From: Candidatus Omnitrophota bacterium | GTDB taxonomy: Bacteria; Omnitrophota; Koll11; Tantalellales; Tantalellaceae | DNA length: 63,791 nt | Assembly (NCBI GenBank): GCA_015231715.1 | Contig: JADGBB010000002.1 | Coordinates: 2,147 to 65,937 of the forward strand | Reading direction: 5' to 3' | Part shown: positions 8,769 through 15,465 of the stretch, piece by piece | How positions within the stretch are numbered: position 1 is the first letter of the stretch | Layout of the letters: every line of letters starts with the position of its first letter | Notes under the pieces: generated by a model | The model's input: the letters and a program-made list of their open reading frames with translations, nothing else | Database searches by the model: none | What the model was told of the DNA's origin: nothing | Made by a program: the position numbers and the translations under genes

Positions 8769-9278
8769 ATGGCTAAAAGACGTGACGGGTGGGGATCAAG
8801 ACTTGGCGTTATTATGGCAGTTGCAGGCTCTGCTGTTGGATTAGGGAATTTTTTAAGGTTTCCGGTTCAGGCGGCGCAGAACGGCGGAGGCGCATTTATG
8901 ATCCCTTATTTTATCGCGCTTGTCCTTGTAGGTATCCCGATAATGTGGGTTGAATGGTCGATAGGCAGATACGGCGGAGGGTATGGCCATTCGAGCGCTC
9001 CGGGAGTATTTGATTCTGTTTGGAAGAAAAACCGTTTTATAAAATATTTCGGTGTAGTTGGGATATTTGGCCCAATGGTAATTATGGTCTACTACACCTA
9101 CATTGAGTCTTGGACGCTTGCATATAGTTTTTTTTGCTTTAGTTCAAAAATATTCAGGAATAAAAGATCAGGTTTCAATGGAGAATTTTCTTTCAGCTTT
9201 TCAAGGGTTAAAGAAAAACGAATATTTTTCCAGCATACAAACCGCATATACATTTTTTCTTATAACTTTTGCTATTAA
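8769..9278 (+). CDS. LeuT-like sodium:amino-acid symporter (NSS family), N-terminal part before a frameshift
   Basis: Residues 1-122 are the N-terminal third of a LeuT/MhsT-type neurotransmitter:sodium symporter: the unwound TM1 motif [21 protein letters not shown] with the sodium-site Ala and Asn positions kept, and TM2 [15 protein letters not shown]. The reading frame loses homology at the T8 run 9128-9135, after AYSFF, and the remaining residues to 9278 are out-of-frame noise. The continuation lies one frame over. Together the pieces rebuild a full-length transporter of about 518 residues. A GGAG ribosome site precedes the ATG. Expected role: sodium-driven uptake of small hydrophobic amino acids at the inner membrane. 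Confidence 0.85.
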   Translation: MAKRRDGWGSRLGVIMAVAGSAVGLGNFLRFPVQAAQNGGGAFMIPYFIALVLVGIPIMWVEWSIGRYGGGYGHSSAPGVFDSVWKKNRFIKYFGVVGIFGPMVIMVYYTYIESWTLAYSFFCFSSKIFRNKRSGFNGEFSFSFSRVKEKRIFFQHTNRIYIFSYNFCY

Positions 9279-10326
9279 TATCATAGTCCTTAAAAACGGA
9301 ATTAAAGGCGGTATAGAAAAGTTCTGCAAATTTGCTATGCCTACACTTTTTATTTTCGGTATAATTTTGGCTGTCAGGGTTTTGACATTGGGAACACCGG
9401 ATGCTTCTAAGCCCACATGGAACATAATGAACGGGTTAGGGTATTTATGGAATCCTGATTTTTCTAAATTATTATCCGCTAAAGTATGGCTTGCCGCAAC
9501 AGGTCAAATATTTTTTACTTTAAGTGTTGGGATAGGCGTAATCCTTACTTATGCAAGTTATCTGAAAAAAGGGGATGATGTTGCATTATCGGGCCTTACT
9601 GCGGTAAGCATGAATGAAACCGCTGAAGTTATTATAGGAGGCAGCATAATAATCCCTGCTGCATTTGTTTTCTTTGGGCCTTTGATGATCTCACAAATAG
9701 CTAATTCAGGAGCGTTTAATCTAGGATTTGTTACAATGCCTTTAATTTTTAATTATATGCCCCTTAGTGAAGTTTTGGGGTTTTTATGGTTTGCGCTTCT
9801 TTTTTTAGCCGGAGTTACATCAAGCGTCTCGTTGTCACAGCCGGCAATATCTTTTCTTGAAGATGAATTCGAACTGACCCACAATAAAGCTGTCGCAATT
9901 TTCGGCGGTGTTACTTTTTTATTGTGTCATGCCGCTATATTTTTTCTGGGTAACGGAGTGGTGGATGAACTCGACTTTTGGGGAGGGACTTTTTGTTTAG
10001 TTGTGTTTGCCGCTATTGAAGTAGTTTTATTCGGTTGGGTTTTCGGCATTGAAAAAGCTTGGGAAGAAGTTCATCATGGAGCAGATCTAAGGATCCCGAG
10101 ATTTTATAAGTTCATTATAAAATATGTAACCCCGATATTTCTGTTTATTATTTTAGGAACGTGGTTTTTTCAAGAATGGCTGCCGATAATCAGCATGAAA
10201 AATACACCGGAAGTAAATAAGTTTGCCGTAATGCTCACGCGAGCCGGGCTTTGCGGTCTTTTTTTACTTTTAGCAGTTCTTGTCAAAACAGCCTGGAAAA
10301 GAAGGAAAAAGGAGGGTGTCCGATGA
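9103..10326 (+). CDS. LeuT-like NSS symporter, C-terminal part after the frameshift
   Basis: Carries TM3 to TM12 of the same LeuT-like symporter. Homology begins directly after the T8 run ([12 protein letters not shown]) and includes TM6 [20 protein letters not shown], the loop [13 protein letters not shown], and TM8 [13 protein letters not shown], whose serines form the second sodium site in LeuT. The ATG at 9103 lies within the overlap and in out-of-frame sequence, with no ribosome site, so independent translation of this part is unlikely. It needs a +1 slip at 9128-9135, a one-base shorter T run, or transcript slippage. The stop overlaps the start of the small subunit gene (ATGA). Confidence 0.83.
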   Translation: MSLGRLHIVFFALVQKYSGIKDQVSMENFLSAFQGLKKNEYFSSIQTAYTFFLITFAINIIVLKNGIKGGIEKFCKFAMPTLFIFGIILAVRVLTLGTPDASKPTWNIMNGLGYLWNPDFSKLLSAKVWLAATGQIFFTLSVGIGVILTYASYLKKGDDVALSGLTAVSMNETAEVIIGGSIIIPAAFVFFGPLMISQIANSGAFNLGFVTMPLIFNYMPLSEVLGFLWFALLFLAGVTSSVSLSQPAISFLEDEFELTHNKAVAIFGGVTFLLCHAAIFFLGNGVVDELDFWGGTFCLVVFAAIEVVLFGWVFGIEKAWEEVHHGADLRIPRFYKFIIKYVTPIFLFIILGTWFFQEWLPIISMKNTPEVNKFAVMLTRAGLCGLFLLLAVLVKTAWKRRKKEGVR

Positions 10327-10427
10327 GGATAGCCGGTTATTTTTTTATGGGCGCTTCGTGGACACTAATTTTACTGCTTCTCTTGTACTGTTTTTATAAT
10401 GTCCTCAAAAAGAAAAATCTTGATTAA
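10323..10427 (+). CDS. MetS-like small subunit of NSS symporter (34 residues)
   Basis: ATG overlaps the symporter stop in ATGA, so translation is coupled. The peptide has one membrane helix (SWTLILLLLLYCFYNVL) and a basic C-terminal tail KKKNLD. This size, topology and position match the small accessory subunit of methionine/alanine NSS importers (MetS of the MetPS system). Its conservation argues that the upstream symporter is or recently was functional. It is too short for usual gene-finding thresholds. Confidence 0.72.
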   Translation: MRIAGYFFMGASWTLILLLLLYCFYNVLKKKNLD

Positions 10428-10440
10428 TATGTATTTTTTT

Positions 10441-10469
10441 TTGCTTTTTTAATATTAATGTTATATATT
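10441..10469 (+). promoter_or_regulatory. Candidate promoter for the PC4-like gene
   Basis: TTGCTT at 10441-10446, a 17-base spacer and TATATT at 10464-10469 lie about 30 bases before the ATG. The area is AT-rich, which raises the chance of coincidence. Confidence 0.42.
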
Positions 10470-10497
10470 ATACATAGTGTTAAAAGGGAGGTTTTTG

Positions 10498-10731
10498 ATG
10501 GAAAAAGATATTGCTTCTTTTGAAAAGAATAAATACCAGGATATTAGGGTGCGTGTTTCTGAATATCAGGGGAACGATGTCATTGATATCAGAGTATGGA
10601 CACAGCCGCCTCAAGGAGACGAGAAAGTTCCTACAGGAAAAGGTGTGAACATTAATGTTAAACTTTTTCCTAAGCTTAAAGAAGCTATCGATAAGCTGGG
10701 GGAAACAATTAAAGAAAACAACCTTATTTAA
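10498..10731 (+). CDS. PC4/p15-like single-stranded DNA-binding transcription cofactor
   Basis: A 77-residue protein matching the bacterial PC4 fold: an N-terminal acidic stretch, then IRVRVSEYQGNDVIDIRVW, the GKGVNINVKLFPKL turn and a C-terminal amphipathic helix LKEAIDKLGETI. Family members form dimers that bind single-stranded DNA or act as transcription cofactors. ATG 10498 is chosen because GGGAGG sits six bases upstream; a GTG at 10477 lies before that site and is not credible. It is followed by the PilZ gene with a 34-base gap. Confidence 0.8.
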   Translation: MEKDIASFEKNKYQDIRVRVSEYQGNDVIDIRVWTQPPQGDEKVPTGKGVNINVKLFPKLKEAIDKLGETIKENNLI

Positions 10732-10765
10732 TATTTGCTGAAAAGTTTATCAGATTGAGGTGATC

Positions 10766-11200
10766 ATGGAAAATGACCGAAGAAAATATATCAGGCATTT
10801 GCTTGTAAGTCCACTGGAGTATAAAGTGGAAGATGAGATACCTTTCAGCAAAACACATACTGTCGATATGGGTGAGGGGGGCTTGCTTTTTACAGCTAAA
10901 AATGATGTGCCTATTGGTTCGCAGATAGAAATTAAAATGCCTCTATACGAAAAAGTATTTAACATTAAAGCAAAAGTTGTGCACACAGCAAAAGATCCAG
11001 AAGATCAATTATTTAAAATCGGAGTTTCTTTTTCTTCATATTCAGATGCATTTAAAGTTAAACTTATAGAACAGATCTATCTTATCGAAGAGTACAGAGT
11101 ATTAAGATCATTGCAGCTAGGCCGCGACATATCTCTTCAAGAAGCTTCTGAAGAGTGGATAAAACGCTACTCAGAACGTTTCAAAAAACTCTACTGGTAA
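10766..11200 (+). CDS. PilZ-domain protein (probable c-di-GMP receptor)
   Basis: A 144-residue protein with the two c-di-GMP-contact motifs of PilZ: RRKYIR near residue 5 (RxxxR type) and DMGEGG near residue 37 (the D/NxSxxG motif with Gly in place of Ser). A beta-barrel follows and then a helical C-terminal extension of about 45 residues (LIEEYRVLRSLQLGRD...). A GAGG ribosome site sits five bases before ATG 10766; a GTG six bases earlier would overlap it. It may be a cytoplasmic effector linking c-di-GMP to pili or motility (inference). Confidence 0.83.
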   Translation: MENDRRKYIRHLLVSPLEYKVEDEIPFSKTHTVDMGEGGLLFTAKNDVPIGSQIEIKMPLYEKVFNIKAKVVHTAKDPEDQLFKIGVSFSSYSDAFKVKLIEQIYLIEEYRVLRSLQLGRDISLQEASEEWIKRYSERFKKLYW

Positions 11201-11227
11201 AACAATAAAAAAAATTAAATAAATTCA

Positions 11228-11253
11228 AAGGCGCATTTACTGCGCCTTTTTTT
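11228..11253 (+). terminator. Rho-independent terminator after the PilZ gene
   Basis: AAGGCGCA/TGCGCCTT stem with loop TTTAC and a T7 tail. Confidence 0.9.
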
Positions 11254-11260
11254 ATTTATA

Positions 11261-11362
11261 GTACCGAAAAATTTTCGGGTCCTGCCATCGTTCCAACTTT
11301 GTGTGTATTTTAAAAAAATACACACAAAGTTTCCACCATGTCACCCAAAAATTTTTTAGTAC
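11261..11362. repeat. Palindromic intergenic element, copy A
   Basis: Bounded by GTAC on both sides. Outer arms are AT-rich and pair (GTACCGAAAAATTTT... with ...AAAAATTTTTTAGTAC). Inside lie GGGTCCTGCC (11278-11287) and TGTCACCC (11339-11346), the reverse complements of the fixed blocks seen in copies B (29048-29139) and C (50742-50924). The centre is a perfect 16-bp stem (11296-11311 with 11315-11330) and a 3-base loop. Relative to B and C this copy is inverted. It lies in the gap between the PilZ gene and mraZ, which holds no credible gene. Confidence 0.85.
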
Positions 11363-11413
11363 ACGGATTTTTTGTGAACGCTCGTTAGTTTTTGAATTTT
11401 TCGCATCAAGCTA

Positions 11414-11615
11414 GGATGAGTCAGATATTCATTTTTTCTGGCTTTGGGGTTATAGGTATTTTTCTGTTCTTTTTTGACAATTACCATTCCCGATGTCGAA
11501 TGCTACGAAAAACAGCGAAGCTGTTTGGAGAAGCGTGAGTCATCGGGGTCAAAAAAGAACAGAAAAATGACGTTGTTTAACCCCGTGGCAGAAAAAAGGA
11601 ATATCTGACTCATCC
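11414..11615. repeat. Large nested palindrome upstream of mraZ
   Basis: A 202-base nested inverted repeat: GGATGAGTCAGATATTC (11414-11430) with its exact complement at 11599-11615; a perfect 20-bp inner stem (11459-11478 with 11548-11567); CCCGATG/CATCGGG (11489-11495 with 11541-11547); and an apical AACAGC-gaa-GCTGTT hairpin (11511-11525). The outer motif recurs as GGATGAGTAAGATATTC at 50696-50712 beside repeat copy C. No coding capacity was found. It ends 54 bases before the -35 box of mraZ. Confidence 0.85.
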
Positions 11616-11668
11616 GTTCTTGTCGAAATAAATCATTTATTTCCTTTTGAATCATTGTTAATTCTGTC

Positions 11669-11697
11669 TTGACAAAGAGAATAATTATATGTATACT
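11669..11697 (+). promoter_or_regulatory. Sigma70-type promoter of the mraZ/dcw cluster
   Basis: Perfect -35 TTGACA (11669-11674), 17-base spacer, -10 TATACT (11692-11697). The predicted start of transcription is near 11704, immediately before the MraZ operator. Confidence 0.88.
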
Positions 11698-11704
11698 TAC
11701 TACC

Positions 11705-11730
11705 AAGTGGAATAAAGTGGAGGGAAGTGG
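11705..11730 (+). promoter_or_regulatory. MraZ operator (three AAGTGG direct repeats)
   Basis: AAGTGG occurs at 11705-11710, 11715-11720 and 11725-11730, an exact 10-base period with 4-base spacers. This matches the AAAGTG-type tandem boxes bound by the ring-shaped MraZ repressor in other bacteria. The boxes run from the predicted transcription start to the GTG of mraZ and include its ribosome site, so bound MraZ should block its own cluster. Confidence 0.88.
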
Positions 11731-11731
11731 A

Positions 11732-12169
11732 GTGTTTTACGGAGAGTTTCTACATAATATCGATGCAAAAAACCGCATAATAATACCTTCAAAATTCAGG
11801 GAAGTTATTCAAGAAAAAGGGATAGAAAAACTTTATTTGACAAGAGGTTTTGATTCTTGTTTGTTTTTGTTTTCAGACGCGGAATGGAGAAACCAGGAAA
11901 ACAAATTTAAAGATATGCCATTCACTAAAAAAGATGTAAGAAAGTTTAAAAGAATGTTTTTTTCAGGAGCCGTAGAACTCGCTCCTGATAAGCAATGGAG
12001 AGTGTTGGTGCCTGACTATCTTAAAGAGTTTGCCGGACTTGACAGTGAGATAAAGATAGTCGGTGTTTCGGATAGAATAGAATTGTGGGACATTAAAAAA
12101 TGGAATGAATTCTACAATTCGTCCAAAGAATCTTTCGAAGATATAGCAGAAAATTTATTAGATATATAG
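11732..12169 (+). CDS. mraZ: Transcriptional regulator MraZ
   Basis: 145 residues starting with GTG. Family signatures are FYGEFLHNIDAKNRIIIPSKFRE at the N-terminus (first SpoVT/AbrB-like half) and the second half FSGAVELAPDKQWRVLVPDYL. It is the first gene of the division/cell-wall cluster and is expected to repress that cluster through the AAGTGG boxes directly upstream. GTG 11732 is chosen because the family begins with F-x-G-E-F; an earlier in-frame ATG at 11669 would lie on the -35 box. Confidence 0.95.
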   Translation: MFYGEFLHNIDAKNRIIIPSKFREVIQEKGIEKLYLTRGFDSCLFLFSDAEWRNQENKFKDMPFTKKDVRKFKRMFFSGAVELAPDKQWRVLVPDYLKEFAGLDSEIKIVGVSDRIELWDIKKWNEFYNSSKESFEDIAENLLDI

Positions 12170-12202
12170 GTTGAGGATAGACTCGATCAAGGAAGGAGCA
12201 TT

Positions 12203-12394
12203 ATGTACAGGCGTTATGCGGTAAAGTTCAACAAAAAACAGGTGGAATTTGTTAACTGTGTTAACATGGTCGAAAGAGTAAAAAAAGCACGGGCGCTGCC
12301 ATCGGGAATGAACCATCTAGGCTTGAAAAGATTTGTGGTTACTTCACAGGGAACAGGTAAAAATATTAAGTTCGTAGTAAAGAACTGCTCTTAA
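12203..12394 (+). CDS. Small basic protein of unknown function between mraZ and rsmH (63 residues)
   Basis: A complete short frame with a good GAAGGAGC ribosome site. The product is basic, has no membrane helix and resembles nothing I recognise; it contains KKQVEFVNCVNMVERVKKAR and a terminal KFVVKNCS. Its TAA abuts the ATG of rsmH (TAAATG), so rsmH translation is probably coupled to it. The tight spacing on both sides and strong ribosome site argue that it is real. Confidence 0.65.
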   Translation: MYRRYAVKFNKKQVEFVNCVNMVERVKKARALPSGMNHLGLKRFVVTSQGTGKNIKFVVKNCS

Positions 12395-13285
12395 ATGAAA
12401 CATTATCCGGTATTGCTAAATGAATCCATTGATCTTTTAGGGTTAAAACCCGGTAATATCGTTCTTGACGCAACTTTAGGGGCGGCAGGTCACTCAAAAA
12501 AGATAGTAGAACTGATCTCACCGGGCGGAAAGTTAATTGGTATAGATAAAGATCAGGAATCACTTAGTTCATCTTCTGAAGAATTATTGGCGCTTGGTTT
12601 TGACTGTAAATATTATTTCAAACAATCTGATTTTAAAAAAATAGGAGAAGTCTTGGATTCGTTCGGGATATCAAAAATAGATGCGGCTTTGTTTGATCTT
12701 GGGGTTTCATCAATGCAGTTGGATAATGCTTCAAGGGGATTTAGTATTAAGAATGATGGGCCCTTAGATATGAGAATGGATAATTCAAAAGAATTAACTG
12801 CCGAGTATGTAATAAACAGATATCCGCAGAGTGAATTGGAAAGAATATTAAAAGAATACGGAGAGGAAAGGCATGCAATGCTTATAGCCAGAAAAATCGT
12901 TGACGCTAGAAAAGAAGGAGATATTAAGACTACTTTTCAGCTCAGGGATATTATCCATAAAACGGTTGTAAGATATTACAAGGATCAAAAAATTCATCCA
13001 TGCACAAGGTCATTTCAAGCTGTACGAATCGAGGTTAACGATGAACTTACAGCTTGTTACACCGGTATTAACGACACTTTAATGAGTTTAAATAGTGGCG
13101 GCAGAATGGCAGTTATTTCATTCCATTCCTTGGAAGACCGTATGGTAAAGAATATATTTAAAGATTTTTCTAATAAAGATCTGGTTGAGATACTTACAAG
13201 AAAACCTATAACTCCGACTGACGAAGAAATATTTAAGAACACGAGATCGAGAAGCGCCAAATTAAGAGCAATAAGAAAAACTTAA
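12395..13285 (+). CDS. rsmH: 16S rRNA (cytosine-1402-N4)-methyltransferase RsmH
   Basis: 296 residues with the full RsmH/MraW pattern: HYPVLLNESIDLL, SAM motif DATLGAAGHSKKI, FDLGVSSMQLDNASRGFS, SFQAVRIEVNDEL and VISFHSLEDRMVK. It methylates N4 of C1402 in the ribosomal P site. Second conserved gene of the dcw cluster, as expected after mraZ. Start is set by contact with the upstream small gene. Confidence 0.96.
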   Translation: MKHYPVLLNESIDLLGLKPGNIVLDATLGAAGHSKKIVELISPGGKLIGIDKDQESLSSSSEELLALGFDCKYYFKQSDFKKIGEVLDSFGISKIDAALFDLGVSSMQLDNASRGFSIKNDGPLDMRMDNSKELTAEYVINRYPQSELERILKEYGEERHAMLIARKIVDARKEGDIKTTFQLRDIIHKTVVRYYKDQKIHPCTRSFQAVRIEVNDELTACYTGINDTLMSLNSGGRMAVISFHSLEDRMVKNIFKDFSNKDLVEILTRKPITPTDEEIFKNTRSRSAKLRAIRKT

Positions 13286-13297
13286 CGGAGGATACAA

Positions 13298-13663
13298 GTG
13301 AGTAAAAGATCAAGCATAGTTTTATTTTTTGCAATTATTCTTGTAGTTTCGATTGTCCGAGTTCATCAGAAAATTGAGGTGTTAAAATTAGGATACAGGA
13401 TACAAGAGGAACAAATGTTCATATCAAATATTTTGGAGAAAAACTCTAAGTTAATGTATGAGCTATCGATACTGGAATCTCCTAAAATGCTGATCAATAA
13501 TTTAGATTGTAAAGATATTATATTCAAAGGGGAAAGAAGCAAAATAAGCGACAACTGCATTATTGCTCTGGACGAACAAAGATTGGTAGACGCAGGAAGA
13601 CAACGTTCAGTTTTTGGACATTTCTTTAACACAATTGCAGAAGCCGGTAATTCAAACCGATAA
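13298..13663 (+). CDS. ftsL: FtsL-like cell-division protein
   Basis: A 121-residue bitopic protein beginning with GTG after GGAG. One N-terminal membrane helix (IVLFFAIILVVSIV) is followed by a helical, coiled-coil-like region (LGYRIQEEQMFISNILEKNSKL). FtsL is poorly conserved; the assignment rests on topology, length and the fixed place between rsmH and ftsI. It would form the divisome FtsQ-FtsL-FtsB subcomplex in the inner membrane. The C-terminal 45 residues are not recognisable. Confidence 0.75.
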   Translation: MSKRSSIVLFFAIILVVSIVRVHQKIEVLKLGYRIQEEQMFISNILEKNSKLMYELSILESPKMLINNLDCKDIIFKGERSKISDNCIIALDEQRLVDAGRQRSVFGHFFNTIAEAGNSNR

Positions 13664-13695
13664 TATCAGCTTAATATTCTTTATTTATATGTTTC

Positions 13696-13723
13696 TTGAC
13701 GTTAAGTATTCAAATATGATACT
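13696..13723 (+). promoter_or_regulatory. Candidate internal promoter just before ftsI
   Basis: TTGACG at 13696-13701, a 16-base spacer and GATACT at 13718-13723. The expected start of transcription (about 13730) is within three bases of the ftsI ATG. Confidence 0.5.
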
Positions 13724-13732
13724 TTTATTCCA

Positions 13733-15442
13733 ATGTATAGAGCCAGACAATATTTCGTTTTCATAATTATAATTTTAATATACTTTGGTTTAATTACCCG
13801 ATTAGCTGTGCTGCAGCTTTTTCAGAATGATTTTTATGCCGCTAAGGCAGATAGACAGCATGAACAGTATATTACAATAGAAGCTCAACGCGGCGTTATA
13901 TTTGACCGATATATGGAACCGTTGGCATTAAGTTTGATCTATTACAGTGTTTGTGCTGATCCAAGAAGAATAGATGATAAAGAAGGAACGGCCGCGATAC
14001 TTTCAGAAATATTAGATATTGAAAAGGAAACAATATTAAAACAGCTTCAAAAAGATAAATCTTTTGTTTGGATAAAAAGAAAGATCAGTGATGCCGCAAC
14101 AAGTGAAATTCAGGATAAAAAACTAAAAGGCATTTTCCTTCGTTCAGAGATCAAAAGAACTTATCCAAATGATGAGCTCGCCTCTCATGTTGTTGGTTTT
14201 GCCGGGATCGATAACGAGGGGCTAGAAGGTGTCGAATTAATGTTCAATAAAGAATTGATCGGACAGAAAGGTTATAGACATGTTTTGCGCGATGCAAGAT
14301 TTCGTTCAGTTCTTTCGCGAAATGAAGATTCTAAAATGCCGGTAAACGGGCATAACGTTGTTTTGACAATAGATTCGGTTATACAGGTCATCGTTGAAGG
14401 TGCTATTAAAAAGATCGGCGAAAAATACCATACAGAAAGTATTTCTTGTGTTGTTTTAGAGCCGGATACCGGAAAGATCCTGGCTATGGCAAATTATCCG
14501 AATTTCAAATTAAATGATTACGGAGATTCCCCGGAAGAAGCTAGAAAGAACCTTTGCGTCACGGATGTGTTTGAACCTGGAAGCGTTTTTAAAATAATAA
14601 CTTTTAGCGCCGCAATAAATGAATCCACAGTTAAAGAAGATGATGTTTTTGACTGTGAGATGGGTGAGTATAAAGTTGGAGGCAGGATCTTGCATGATTA
14701 TCATCCGTATGGCAAGCTTTCTGTGAAACAAATACTAGAGAAATCAAGCAACATAGGGACAGTAAAGATAGCACAAAAACTAGGTGCCGATAAAATATAT
14801 GAATATATAAAAACTTTTGGATTTGGGGAGCTTGCCGGTGTTGATCTTCCCGGTGAAGTTCAAGGGCTTTTGCGTCATCCCAAGGTTTGGTCTAAAAGCG
14901 ACATTACTACTATCCCTATCGGACAGGGTATAGCTGTAACTGCTATTCAACTTGCAAGCGCGGTATCAGTTGTTGCTAACGGTGGATTTCTTTTGAGGCC
15001 GAGTGTAATTGAAAAAATCAGTACAATTGAAGGAAAAGATATTTATCAATTTACTACTAATGTTCGAAGAAAAGTGATTAATACAAATACATGTGATATC
15101 ATTAAACAAATGATGGCTGATGTAGTCACTTCCGGTACCGGTAAAAACGCTGCTTCAAAAAAATATGAATTTTGCGGCAAAACAGGGACAGCCCAAAAAG
15201 TTAATCCTAACGGAGGGTATTTTGACAGCAAATATTACGCAACTTTTGTGGGATTTGCTCCTAAAGAAAAGCCTGTGATAACTATTGTTATTGCTGCAAA
15301 CGATCCTCATCCAGAACATTTTGGTGGTACTGTATGTGCACCGGCTTTTAAAGAGATAGCCGAGAAGAGTTTGGAATATTTGGGTGTTCCTCGAAGAGAC
15401 AGCGAAATGACAAAGGGAGAGAGTCAAAAAACGAAAGTGTAA
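13733..15442 (+). CDS. ftsI: Septal peptidoglycan transpeptidase FtsI (PBP3)
   Basis: 569 residues: an N-terminal membrane helix (YFVFIIIILIYFGLI), the dimerisation domain with RGVIFDRYMEPLA, then a transpeptidase with active-site SVFK (FEPGSVFKIITF), SSN (KSSNIGTVK) and KTGTAQK. It cross-links peptidoglycan at the septum. No ribosome-binding sequence precedes the ATG, which sits at the predicted transcript start of the promoter at 13696, so it could be translated as a leaderless message or from readthrough. Position after ftsL is canonical. A short charged tail ends the protein. Confidence 0.95.
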   Translation: MYRARQYFVFIIIILIYFGLITRLAVLQLFQNDFYAAKADRQHEQYITIEAQRGVIFDRYMEPLALSLIYYSVCADPRRIDDKEGTAAILSEILDIEKETILKQLQKDKSFVWIKRKISDAATSEIQDKKLKGIFLRSEIKRTYPNDELASHVVGFAGIDNEGLEGVELMFNKELIGQKGYRHVLRDARFRSVLSRNEDSKMPVNGHNVVLTIDSVIQVIVEGAIKKIGEKYHTESISCVVLEPDTGKILAMANYPNFKLNDYGDSPEEARKNLCVTDVFEPGSVFKIITFSAAINESTVKEDDVFDCEMGEYKVGGRILHDYHPYGKLSVKQILEKSSNIGTVKIAQKLGADKIYEYIKTFGFGELAGVDLPGEVQGLLRHPKVWSKSDITTIPIGQGIAVTAIQLASAVSVVANGGFLLRPSVIEKISTIEGKDIYQFTTNVRRKVINTNTCDIIKQMMADVVTSGTGKNAASKKYEFCGKTGTAQKVNPNGGYFDSKYYATFVGFAPKEKPVITIVIAANDPHPEHFGGTVCAPAFKEIAEKSLEYLGVPRRDSEMTKGESQKTKV

Positions 15443-15465
15443 AAAGGATAAACAAAAGTAAAAAA

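Noticed and set aside
9103..10326. C-terminal symporter part as an independent gene starting at ATG 9103
   Set aside because: The first 13 codons are out-of-frame sequence of TM3, there is no ribosome site, and an NSS protein lacking TM1-2 would have no substrate site.
11503..11706. Short - strand open frame across the mraZ promoter
   Set aside because: It lies within the nested palindrome and promoter, has no homology and no ribosome site.
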